A program made the translations under genes and the position numbers. Source: CAWBJO01 sp963789175 (GTDB taxonomy: Bacteria > Pseudomonadota > Alphaproteobacteria > Rhizobiales > Aestuariivirgaceae). From it: a stretch of DNA of 64,000 nt. Position 1 is the first letter of the stretch. Each line of letters opens with the position of its first letter. Below are positions 54,050-62,454 of this stretch, one piece after another. Under the pieces are notes generated by a model. It saw nothing but the letters and a program-made list of their open reading frames with translations. It made no database searches and had not been told where the DNA came from. The stretch is from assembly GCA_963789175.1 (NCBI GenBank), contig CAWBJO010000007.1, forward strand, positions 62,001 through 126,000. The letters are read 5' to 3'.

Positions 54050-54997
54050 ATGGCCGTCGCCGAACACCCATCCGCAGCCAGGCTGACCGAGGCCCAGAAG
54101 GGCGTGCTCTACCTCGTGGTGGCGCATGTGATCTGGGGCGGAATGGCGTACTACATCAAGCTCCTCGACCATGTGTCGCCGGGAGAGATCGCCGTCCATC
54201 GCGGCCTGTGGTCCCTGCCGATCGCCGCCGCGGTGCTGCTCGTCATCGGGGGCAGGGACGAGCTCCTGCCGGCGCTCCGGTCGCGGCGCACGGTCCTGAC
54301 GCTCTTCGTCTGCTCGGCGATCATCGTCTTCAACTGGGGGTTCTACGTGTGGGCCATCCAGGCGGGCCGGACGGCGGAAGCCGCGCTCGGCTACTATGTG
54401 AACCCGCTCATGAACGTGGTCGTCGGGTTCCTGTTTCTCGGCGAGCGGTTCAACCGGGCGCAGGCCGTGGCGCTGGGCTTCGTCGTTCTGGCGGTGGTCC
54501 TGCAGACATTCGCGGTCGGCGCCTTCCCCTGGCTCGGCCTGTCGCTCGCAGCGACGTTCTGCCTCTACGGCTACCTGCGAAAGAAAGTGACGGTGGAGGC
54601 CGTGCCGGGATTCCTCATCGAGGTCCTGCTTCTCGCGCCTTTCGCCATCGCCTATCTCCTGTGGCTGATGAGCAGCGGCGATGCGGCTTTCCTCGATACA
54701 CCTCTCGAGAGCGTCATGCTGGTCGGCCTCGGGGTTTTCACGGCGTCGACCCTCATGCTGTTCGCCGTGGCGGTGCGGCGCATCCGCTACTCGACGGTGG
54801 GGCTGCTCCAGTATATCTCGCCGTCGCTGGTCTTCCTGACCGCGGTGTTCCTGTTCCACGAACCGATGAACCCCATGCGGTGGGCGTCGTTCGTGCTCAT
54901 CTGGATCGGCCTTGCCATCTTTTCGTGGGCGGCACTCACGGAGGAGCGGGCCCGCAAGGCGCTCGAGCGCTCTACATCTGCTGCCGAATCGGCTTGA
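54050..54997 (+). CDS. rarD: RarD family EamA transporter
   Basis: The start ATG 54050 gives 315 residues with ten membrane helices. The RarD head is Gly-Val-Leu-Tyr-Leu-Val-Val-Ala-His-Val-Ile-Trp-Gly-Gly-Met, with Glu-Ile-Ala-Val-His-Arg-Gly-Leu-Trp-Ser, Phe-Asn-Trp-Gly-Phe-Tyr-Val-Trp-Ala-Ile and Ala-Leu-Gly-Tyr-Tyr-Val-Asn-Pro-Leu following, all RarD signatures. An in-frame start at 54002 would add 16 unlike residues. Substrate unknown; RarD was named for a chloramphenicol-sensitivity link. It overlaps the LOG gene tail to tail by 26 nt. Confidence 0.92.
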   Translation: MAVAEHPSAARLTEAQKGVLYLVVAHVIWGGMAYYIKLLDHVSPGEIAVHRGLWSLPIAAAVLLVIGGRDELLPALRSRRTVLTLFVCSAIIVFNWGFYVWAIQAGRTAEAALGYYVNPLMNVVVGFLFLGERFNRAQAVALGFVVLAVVLQTFAVGAFPWLGLSLAATFCLYGYLRKKVTVEAVPGFLIEVLLLAPFAIAYLLWLMSSGDAAFLDTPLESVMLVGLGVFTASTLMLFAVAVRRIRYSTVGLLQYISPSLVFLTAVFLFHEPMNPMRWASFVLIWIGLAIFSWAALTEERARKALERSTSAAESA

Positions 54998-55580
54998 AGG
55001 GAACGGTCTGCGGCTCGGTGCGCGACCGTTCGAGGAAGCGCGGCACCGCATCCTCGGCATTCTCCACCACGTCGAGCTTCAGCTCGAGTCCCGGCCGTAT
55101 GAACTGCTGCTGGCGCATGTGGTCGAACAGCGACAGGAGGGGCTGCCAGTAGTTGGCGATGTTGCAGAGGATGATGGGCTTGTTGTGCCGGTCGAGCTGG
55201 GCCCAGGTGCCGATCTCCGACAGTTCCTCGAGGGTGCCGAGCCCGCCCGGCAGGACCACGAACCCGTCAGACCGCTCGAACATGGTCATCTTGCGCTCAT
55301 GCATGGTTGCCGTGACGACAAGCTCGTTGGCCTCGGTGAACATCCGCTCCTTCGAGCCCAGGAACTCGGGAATGATGCCGGTGACCCGGCCGCCATGTTT
55401 CTTGACCGACCGCGCCACCTCGCCCATGAGGCCGTTGCTCCCGCCGCCATAGACGAGCCCGATGCCGTGGTCGGACAGCGAGCGCCCGAGCACCCGCGCC
55501 GCTTCGACATAGGCCGGATCAAGGCCGGGGCCTGAGCCGCAATAGACGCAGATGTTTGGCTGCGACTTCATTAAAACCAT
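54972..55580 (-). CDS. LOG family nucleotide phosphoribohydrolase
   Basis: 202 residues starting at ATG 55580 (AAGGA 5-7 nt upstream; ATG 55571 is an alternative). The LOG signature Pro-Gly-Gly-Leu-Gly-Thr-Leu-Glu-Glu is at about residues 111-119, with Tyr-Gly-Gly-Gly-Ser-Asn-Gly-Leu-Met-Gly and Met-His-Glu-Arg-Lys before it. These proteins cleave AMP or cytokinin ribotides to free base and ribose-5-phosphate. No mobile element is near; a metabolic role is more likely than plant signalling here. It overlaps rarD by 26 nt. Confidence 0.92.
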   Translation of the reverse strand: MVLMKSQPNICVYCGSGPGLDPAYVEAARVLGRSLSDHGIGLVYGGGSNGLMGEVARSVKKHGGRVTGIIPEFLGSKERMFTEANELVVTATMHERKMTMFERSDGFVVLPGGLGTLEELSEIGTWAQLDRHNKPIILCNIANYWQPLLSLFDHMRQQQFIRPGLELKLDVVENAEDAVPRFLERSRTEPQTVPFKPIRQQM

Positions 55581-55783
55581 CCATATCCTTGTTTTCTTAA
55601 CACGCGGATTTGCTGTATGAGGGAGCTTAGTACGGCCGAATCAGCAGGCCAGAAAAGTGTAACAACTCGTAAATGCCGTGTTTGCCGCCAGCACGCTAGG
55701 TACTATTGTATGCGGGCGCGGCGATTATGTGATCGAATTCCGGGCCTGAAGCGGGCCATGAATCCAAATCCCGGTGGCATGTG

Positions 55784-57689
55784 ATGCAGAACCCTCTCGT
55801 TATCTTCGTCGGCGCGGCCGTGGCGACGCTCGCCGCTTTGCTTGGAGTGACCTACGACAAATGGTCACCCGAACAGGCGGCGGCAACCGGAATCGTGGCG
55901 CCGGCTTCCGAACCAGGCACTGCCGCCGCTCCATCCGTCGGCACTGCAGAGACCTCGACCACGGCGACGCCGGTCCCGAGCGTGGCTCCGTCAACGCCCG
56001 AAACCGAGCCGACCGAGCTCGCCGCGATCGATCCGCAGGCCGCGACCGCGCCTTCGTCGGGAACGTCCGCCGGTCCTGAAACCGCGATAGACGATTCGGT
56101 TCCCACCTTCGATACGATCCGCGTCGAGACCGACGGGTCGGCGGTGATGGCCGGACGGGGCCTGCCGAGTGCCGACGTGACCGTGATGCTCGACGGCCAG
56201 CCCATCGGCACCACCAAGATCGACAGCGGCGGCGCCTGGGTCTTCGTGCCCGAGGAACCGCTTCCGGCCGGCGATCACGACCTCACGCTGCGCATGGAAA
56301 TGGCCAGTGAGGATCCCGTCCAATCGCAACAGTCGGTCGCCCTGAAGGTGCCCGAGCATGGCGGCGACGAAGCGCTCGTCGTCCTCAACGACCCGAACCA
56401 GGCATCGAAGGTTCTTCAAAAGCCGCCGGTCGCCGAAGTCGGCCAGGAGACAGCTCAAAGCGCGGCGCCCGCCGCAGGAGCGGAAGTCGAAGTCGCCGCG
56501 GCCACTCCGTCCACCGGCGAGTCGGCGACCGTTCCGCTCAAGAGCGCGGATACGCCGCTGACGCTCAACACCGTCGACTACAACGATGCGGGAGACATCA
56601 TCTTCTCCGGCAGCGCGCCGGCCGGCAGCTCCGTGCGGCTCTATGTCGACAACAAGAGTGTCGGCGACGCGAACGTCGATGCGACCGGCGCTTGGACTTT
56701 CGCCGGACGCAGCCAGATCCAACCCGGGACGCATACGCTGCGGGTCGACCAGCTCGGCAACAGCGCCAAGGTGGCGCAGCGGATCGAGCTCCCGTTCGTT
56801 AGAGCCGAGCCACAACAGGTGGCCGCGCTCGTGCAGTCCACCACCCAGCCGGTGCCGACAGCCGAGCAGCCGTCGGCTCCAGCGGCGAGCGAGACGCAGG
56901 CGGCGCCGGAGCCTCCGGCCGCCGAAACCGAGACCGCAGCTGCAACCACTGCATCCGAACCTCAGGAACCGGAACCCGATGCGGCAAGCACCGTAGCGGG
57001 TACGACCGCCGTGCCAACCGCAACGGCGGAGCCCGCTCAGCCGGCCGAACTCGCCGCCATCCGAGACGGCGGCGGTGACGAGCGAGGAGCTGGCGCCAGC
57101 GGAGATCCCGGATACGGCCTCGGCCGAGCCGACACCCGAACCCTCCGTCCCGGTGAGCGGCACCGAAACGGCGGCACCGGCACCCGCACCGGTTCAGCCC
57201 CAGGATACCGCTGCCGCAGAACCATCTTCGCCATCGTCGGCTGCCGCTCCGACCGTCGCCGAATTGCCTGAACCCGCCGCAGCACCCGAACCCGCCGCAG
57301 CGCCTGAACCCGCCGCGGCTGACATGACCGCTGCGGCGAGCGAACCGGCCACCGACGTCGCTCCCGCCGACCAGCCGGCGGCGACGCAGGAGTCGGTTGC
57401 ATCCTCCGCCCCTGCCGCGTCGGGACAGACCGCAACCGAGCTTGCGTCACGCAACGGCCGGGTCGTCATCCAGCCAGGCAACAATCTGTGGCGCATCTCG
57501 CGGGTGATCTACGGCCAGGGCGTGCAGTACACGATCATCTACCAGGCCAACAAAGACCAGATCCGCAATCCGCACCTGATCTATCCCGGACAGATCTTCG
57601 CCACGCCCGGAGTCAGCGGGCCCGAGAAGATCGATCCCGAGCAGCGGGCGCCCTTGGAAAGCGAAAGCGGCAGCACCACATCGGGTTAG
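55784..57689 (+). CDS. LysM-domain membrane-anchored protein, with a one-base frameshift
   Basis: Starts at ATG 55784 (or GTG 55781). A membrane segment (about 4-22) is followed by an Ala/Thr/Pro spacer and two Ig-like modules (about 104-190 and 260-345, each with Gly-Ser/Asp...Val-x-Leu-Tyr-Val/Val-Met-Leu-Asp and Gly-Ala-Trp strands). A long Pro/Ala/Glu spacer precedes a C-terminal LysM domain (Ile-Gln-Pro-Gly-Asn-Asn-Leu-Trp-Arg-Ile-Ser to Ile-Tyr-Pro-Gly-Gln-Ile-Phe). An extra C at 57062 shifts the frame inside the second spacer; removing it gives about 634 residues. LysM binds peptidoglycan, so a periplasmic wall-associated role is likely. Confidence 0.85.
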
Positions 57690-57733
57690 CCGAGCACGTC
57701 CATTGGCGGGCTCCGTTCACGCCGACTGGACCG

Positions 57734-59656
57734 ATGAGACGACTGAGCATTGATGCCGGCACCGCGGATGACCGCGGCAGGGGCGAGCACATGGCCGCCC
57801 TCAAGGCGGTGCTTCCCTATCTCTGGCCGCCGGGCCGTCCGGACCTCAAGCTCCGGGTGGTGCTGGCGCTCGTGGCGTTGGTGGCGGCCAAGGTCATCAC
57901 GGTGTGGACGCCGTTCGCCTTCAAATATGCCGTCGACGGCCTGACCGCACTGCCGCGGCCCGGGACCGCCGCCGCCGTCGCGACGGTCGCGGTGAGCGTG
58001 CCAGTCGCCTTCGTCGTCGCCTACGGGGTCGGCCGGATCATGATGGTCGTCTTCGCGCAGCTTCGGGATGCGTTCTTCGCCAAGGTCGGTCAGCATGCCG
58101 TGCGGCAGCTCGCGATCCGCACCTTCCGCCACCTGCACGAGCTCTCGCTCCGCTTCCACCTCGACCGTCGCACCGGCAAGCTGTCCCGGGTGATCGAGCG
58201 CGGCACAAAGGGCGTCGACACCATCCTGCGCTATTCGCTGTTCAACACGTTCCCGACAGTGGTCGAGATCGTCTTCGTCGGCATCATCCTGTGGTGGAAC
58301 TTCGGCTGGCTCTACGTGGCGGCGATCGGCGCGACCGTCGTCCTCTACATAGGCTTCACCTACTGGGCGACGGAATGGCGGATCAACATCCGGCGGGTCA
58401 TGAACGACGCCGACAACGACGCCAACACGAAGGCGCTCGACAGTCTCCTCAACTACGAGACGGTGAAATACTTCGGAAACGAGGAGCACGAAGCGGCGCG
58501 CTTCGACAGATCCCTGATCAAGTACGAGCAAGCCGCCGTCCGGACCTGGACGTCGCTTGCGGTGCTGAACGCCGGACAGGCGGCCGTCTTCTCCATGGGG
58601 CTCATCGCCATCATGGGGTTGTCGGCCTACGGCGTCGCCAGCGGACGGGCGACGGTCGGCGATTTCGTCATGGTGAACGCCATGATGATCCAGCTCTACA
58701 TGCCCCTGCATTTCCTCGGCTCGGTCTATCGCGACATCCGCCAGGGGCTCATCGACATCGAGCAGATGTTCGACCTGCTCGGCGTCGTGCCGGAAGTAGA
58801 AGACGTACCGGGTGCCCAGCCGCTGCGCGTCGGCAAGGGCGAGATCGTGTTCGACAAGGTGCGGTTCGCCTACGACACGCGCCGGCCGATCCTGCGCGAT
58901 CTGTCGTTCAGGGCGGAGCCGGGGCACACGGTGGCGATCGTCGGTCCATCGGGGGCCGGCAAGTCGACGATCTCGAGACTGATCTACCGGTTCTACGATG
59001 CGCTGGGCGGGCGCATCCTGATCGACGGGCAGGACATCGCCAAGGTGCAGCAGGATTCCCTGAGAGCGGCGATCGGCATGGTGCCGCAGGACACCGTCCT
59101 CTTCAACGATACCATCGCCTACAACATCCGCTACGGTCGGCCATCCGCCTCGGAAGAAGAGGTCATCGCGGCTGCCGGGCTCGCACAGATCCACGACTTC
59201 GTCTCCGGCCTGCCCTCCGGCTATGCGACGCTGGTCGGCGAACGCGGCCTGAAGCTGTCGGGTGGTGAAAAGCAACGGGTCGCCATCGCCCGGACGATCC
59301 TCAAGGGGCCGCCCATACTCATCCTGGACGAGGCGACGTCGGCGCTCGATTCCCGCACCGAACGCGGCATCCAGGCGGCGCTCAAGGCGATCGCCCGGGG
59401 ACGCACGACCATCGTGATCGCGCATCGCCTGTCGACGGTGGTGGATGCCGACGAGATCATCGTCATCGACGATGGCCGCATTGTCGAGCGCGGCACCCAT
59501 GAAACGCTTCTTGCCCGGCGCGGCATGTATGCCGACATGTGGAGCCGCCAGAAGGAAGTCGACGAGGTGCGCGAAAGGCTTGCGGAAAGCCGGGAAGACG
59601 GCGAAAAGGACGATCGAGACGAAGTCTCGGTTCTCGAGACCGTGGACATCGATTAG
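57734..59656 (+). CDS. Atm1/HMT-type ABC exporter, fused permease and ATPase
   Basis: ATG 57734 gives 640 residues. The transmembrane domain has six helices, with Asp-Arg-Arg-Thr-Gly-Lys-Leu-Ser-Arg-Val-Ile-Glu-Arg-Gly and a Leu-Leu-Asn-Tyr-Glu-Thr-Val-Lys-Tyr-Phe-Gly-Asn-Glu segment that is diagnostic for the Atm1/ABCB7 branch. The ATPase has Walker A Gly-Pro-Ser-Gly-Ala-Gly-Lys-Ser-Thr, signature Leu-Ser-Gly-Gly-Glu-Lys-Gln-Arg and Walker B Leu-Ile-Leu-Asp-Glu-Ala-Thr. Family members export glutathione-derived or heavy-metal conjugates. The end is charged (Asp/Glu-rich). It follows the LysM gene by 44 nt. Confidence 0.94.
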   Translation: MRRLSIDAGTADDRGRGEHMAALKAVLPYLWPPGRPDLKLRVVLALVALVAAKVITVWTPFAFKYAVDGLTALPRPGTAAAVATVAVSVPVAFVVAYGVGRIMMVVFAQLRDAFFAKVGQHAVRQLAIRTFRHLHELSLRFHLDRRTGKLSRVIERGTKGVDTILRYSLFNTFPTVVEIVFVGIILWWNFGWLYVAAIGATVVLYIGFTYWATEWRINIRRVMNDADNDANTKALDSLLNYETVKYFGNEEHEAARFDRSLIKYEQAAVRTWTSLAVLNAGQAAVFSMGLIAIMGLSAYGVASGRATVGDFVMVNAMMIQLYMPLHFLGSVYRDIRQGLIDIEQMFDLLGVVPEVEDVPGAQPLRVGKGEIVFDKVRFAYDTRRPILRDLSFRAEPGHTVAIVGPSGAGKSTISRLIYRFYDALGGRILIDGQDIAKVQQDSLRAAIGMVPQDTVLFNDTIAYNIRYGRPSASEEEVIAAAGLAQIHDFVSGLPSGYATLVGERGLKLSGGEKQRVAIARTILKGPPILILDEATSALDSRTERGIQAALKAIARGRTTIVIAHRLSTVVDADEIIVIDDGRIVERGTHETLLARRGMYADMWSRQKEVDEVRERLAESREDGEKDDRDEVSVLETVDID

Positions 59657-59688
59657 TCCCTCGAAGCTTCTCAGGGTCAGGATACGAC

Positions 59689-60387
59689 GTGCTTAAATCG
59701 ATCACATCCGTTTTCGTGCCGGTGCATCGCGAAGGCTATCGGTTCGTCGCCATCTTTCTCGCCGTCGCCATCCTATTTTTCCTGCTCGACATCGAGCTGC
59801 TGGGCTGGATCGGACTCGTCCTGACGGCCTGGTGCGCCTATTTCTTCCGTGATCCCGAGCGGGTGACGCCCCTGCGGCCGGGTCTCGTCGTGTCGCCCGC
59901 CGACGGGCGCATCTCGGCCGTCGAGGACGTCGTGCCGCCGGCCGAGCTCGGGTTCGGCGACGGGGTCAGGGAGCGCATCTCGATCTTCATGAACGTCTTC
60001 GATGTGCATGTGAATCGAAGCCCCCTCGAGGGCAGAATTCTGCGGGTCATCTATGTTCCGGGAAAATTCGTCAGCGCCGACCTCGACAAGGCGAGCACCG
60101 ACAACGAGCGCCAGGCCTTCGTCATCGAGGCACCCGACGGCGCGAAGCTCGGTGTCGTCCAGATCGCCGGACTCGTCGCCCGCCGCATCGTGAAGTTCGT
60201 CGGGGAGGGGACCGACGTCCAGGCAGGCGAGCGCATCGGCCTCATCCGCTTCGGCAGCCGGGTCGACGTCTACCTTCCCGAGGGTAAGCGGGGCTTCGTA
60301 GCCGTCGGCCAGCGTGCCATTGCCGGGGAGACGGTTTTGGCCGATCTTCTTGCGGGCGAGAACAAGCGACCGTTCCGCCGATCCTGA
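59689..60387 (+). CDS. psd: Phosphatidylserine decarboxylase (short form)
   Basis: A GTG at 59689 starts a 232-residue proenzyme with two N-terminal membrane-associated hydrophobic segments. The core has Phe-Arg-Asp-Pro-Glu-Arg, Ser-Pro-Ala-Asp-Gly-Arg-Ile, Phe-Met-Asn-Val-Phe-Asp-Val-His-Val-Asn-Arg and the cleavage site as Phe-Gly-Ser (the Leu-Gly-Ser of others), where Ser becomes the pyruvoyl group. It makes phosphatidylethanolamine from phosphatidylserine. It lies 15 nt before pssA, and the two form the PE synthesis operon. Confidence 0.95.
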   Translation: MLKSITSVFVPVHREGYRFVAIFLAVAILFFLLDIELLGWIGLVLTAWCAYFFRDPERVTPLRPGLVVSPADGRISAVEDVVPPAELGFGDGVRERISIFMNVFDVHVNRSPLEGRILRVIYVPGKFVSADLDKASTDNERQAFVIEAPDGAKLGVVQIAGLVARRIVKFVGEGTDVQAGERIGLIRFGSRVDVYLPEGKRGFVAVGQRAIAGETVLADLLAGENKRPFRRS

Positions 60388-60402
60388 ATGGCAGGTGAGC
60401 CC

Positions 60403-61246
60403 ATGAAGACGCCCGATCTCGATCCCCCGCATGCGGACGACATCGACCGCCTGCCGCGGTTCAAGAGCATCCCCGTGCGGTTCCTGCTCCCGAACTTCAT
60501 CACTCTGCTCGCCCTATGCAGCGGCATCACTGCGATCCGCCTCGGCATCGAAGGGCGGTACGAGCTCGCCGTCGGCGCGGTCATCCTGGCGATCACGCTC
60601 GACGCGGTGGACGGCCGGCTGGCTAGACTGCTCAAGGGCTCGAGCCGGTTCGGAGCCGAGCTCGAACTCGCTGACCGACTTCGTGAATTTCGGCGTGGCC
60701 CCGGCGGTGCTCATTCACCTGTGGTCGCTGCATGCGCTGCGCAATCTCGGCTGGATCGTGGCGCTGGCGCTCGCCATCTGCTGCGCCCTGCGTCTGGCCC
60801 GGTTCAACGTGTCCATCGACGATCCCGACAAACCCGCCTGGACCATCGGCTACTTCACGGGTATTCCGGCGCCGGCGGGAGCCGGGCTGGCGATGGCGCC
60901 GATGTATCTCGGTTTCCTCGGACTCATTCCAAGCGGCGAGGCGGCGGCCAAATACATCCTGCCCTATATCGCAATCGTGGCGGTCCTGATGGTCAGCCGC
61001 GTGCCGACGTTCTCCGGGAAGGCCCTCGGCCAACGGGTACGCAGGGAGCTCGTGCTGCCGATCCTGGGGTTCGCGGCCTTCAGCGTCGCCATGCTCATCG
61101 CCTTCACCTGGGAGATGCTCGCGGTTTGCGCGATCCTCTATCTCGGTTCGATCCCGCTCAGCATCCGCAGCTACTATCGCCAGCAACGGGCCTATCAGGA
61201 GCGCACGGGTGCGTCATCGCGAACGAAGTCGCTGACGAACTCCTAG
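60403..61246 (+). CDS. pssA: CDP-diacylglycerol-serine O-phosphatidyltransferase, with a one-base frameshift in its catalytic motif
   Basis: ATG 60403 has AGGTGAG about 5 nt upstream. The head reads Leu-Pro-Asn-Phe-Ile-Thr-Leu-Leu-Ala-Leu-Cys-Ser-Gly. The CDP-alcohol phosphotransferase motif begins as Asp-Ala-Val-Asp-Gly-Arg-Leu-Ala-Arg, then an extra A at 60665/60666 turns the expected Gly-Ala-Glu-Leu-Asp-Ser-Leu-Thr-Asp (catalytic Asp residues) into a frameshift. Frame +1 continues with Phe-Val-Asn-Phe-Gly-Val-Ala-Pro-Ala and ends at 61246. The corrected length is 280 residues, normal for the family. The break hits the catalytic Asp codon of a usually essential gene, so an error is probable. 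Confidence 0.9.
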
Positions 61247-62454
61247 AGCACCCGGTCGAGGTCGTTGCAGAGATCGGCGGCGTCCTCGATCCCGACCGAC
61301 AGGCGAAACACGCCGGTTCCCGCGAATGCCTCGTAGCGGCGCAACGCCTCGCCCTCCAGGCGGAAGCTCGACCGCATGAGATCGGCGGTGGGGATCCAGT
61401 AGACGAGGCTGCGGTGATGACCGAGGGAGACGGCGTGATGGATGACTTCGAGCCTTTCGACCATGCGCTCGGCGATGCCGCGGCCGTCCTCGTGGGTCTG
61501 AAAGGCCATCATGCCGGCGAAGTTGCGCATCTGCCGGCGCGCCAGCTCGTGCTGCGGATGCGACGGCAGGCCGGGATAGAGCACGCGCTTGACCGATCGG
61601 CGGCCTTCCAGAAACTTCGCGACCGAAAGGGCGGATTCCTCGTGGGCCCGCATGCGCAGGGGCAGAGTCGCCGCACCTCTCAAGATGAGCCAGGCGTTGA
61701 ATGGCGACAGGACGCCGCCGTAGTGCACCGTCGCTTCGAGGTTCAGGGCATCGAGATCGAATTTGCGGCCGAGTACGGCGCCGCCCATCGCGTCGCCATG
61801 GCCGCCGATATACTTCGTCAGGGAATGGATCACGAAGTCGGCGCCGAGATCGAGGGGCCGCGTGGCGATGGGAGAGGCGAAGGTCGAATCGACCGCCACG
61901 TCCCGGACGCCGCGGCGATGGGCCAGCTCGGCGATGGCGGCGATGTCGGACAGGCGCATGATTGGATTGGCCGGCGTCTCGATCCAGACCATCTTGGTGC
62001 GCGGCGTGATGGCGCGGTCGACGGAGTCGAGATCGGAGGTGTCGACGAGGCTCACCTCGATCCCGAAACGCGGAAGACTGTCGCGGACGAGCTCGGCGGT
62101 GCCTACGTAGTTCGCATCGGAGATCACCAGGTGATCGCCCGCCGAAAGCCGTCCGGCCAGGAGGGCATGGCTCGCCGCCATGCCGGAGGCGAAGCCGAGC
62201 GCGGCCTCGGCATTTTCGAGCGCGGCAAGCTTCTCCTCCAGCTGGCGCACGGTCGGATTGGATACGCGGGCGTAGACGAAGCCTTCATAGCCGCCGCGGT
62301 TGCGGGCCGAGAAGCCGGTCAGACCATCGGGCGCAAACGTCGCCGACATGACCAGGTTCGGGGAGGAGGCGCGGGTCACGGGATCGACGGCTTCGCCGGC
62401 GTGGACCGCCAGCGTGCGGATCCCGGGGCCGGAGTTGGCGCGATCGTGCGTCAC
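61243..62454 (-). CDS. PLP-dependent Cys/Met metabolism enzyme (cystathionine lyase / sulfhydrylase type)
   Basis: Starts at GTG 62454, overlapping the dxs stop by 4 nt, 403 residues. Landmarks: Tyr-Ala-Arg-Val-Ser-Asn-Pro-Thr (fold type I substrate Tyr/Arg), Gly-Phe-Ala-Ser-Gly-Met-Ala-Ala, Asp-Ser-Thr-Phe-Ala-Ser-Pro, and the PLP lysine in His-Ser-Leu-Thr-Lys-Tyr-Ile-Gly-Gly-His-Gly-Asp. These are shared by cystathionine beta-lyase, gamma-synthase and O-acyl-homoserine sulfhydrylases, so the exact reaction cannot be fixed. It is convergent with pssA (4-nt overlap). Confidence 0.92.
   Translation of the reverse strand: MTHDRANSGPGIRTLAVHAGEAVDPVTRASSPNLVMSATFAPDGLTGFSARNRGGYEGFVYARVSNPTVRQLEEKLAALENAEAALGFASGMAASHALLAGRLSAGDHLVISDANYVGTAELVRDSLPRFGIEVSLVDTSDLDSVDRAITPRTKMVWIETPANPIMRLSDIAAIAELAHRRGVRDVAVDSTFASPIATRPLDLGADFVIHSLTKYIGGHGDAMGGAVLGRKFDLDALNLEATVHYGGVLSPFNAWLILRGAATLPLRMRAHEESALSVAKFLEGRRSVKRVLYPGLPSHPQHELARRQMRNFAGMMAFQTHEDGRGIAERMVERLEVIHHAVSLGHHRSLVYWIPTADLMRSSFRLEGEALRRYEAFAGTGVFRLSVGIEDAADLCNDLDRVL

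Noticed and set aside
55682..55709. TTGCCG...TATTGT as promoter for the LysM gene
   Set aside because: The match is weak and the 16-nt spacing gives only a marginal score; too uncertain to annotate.
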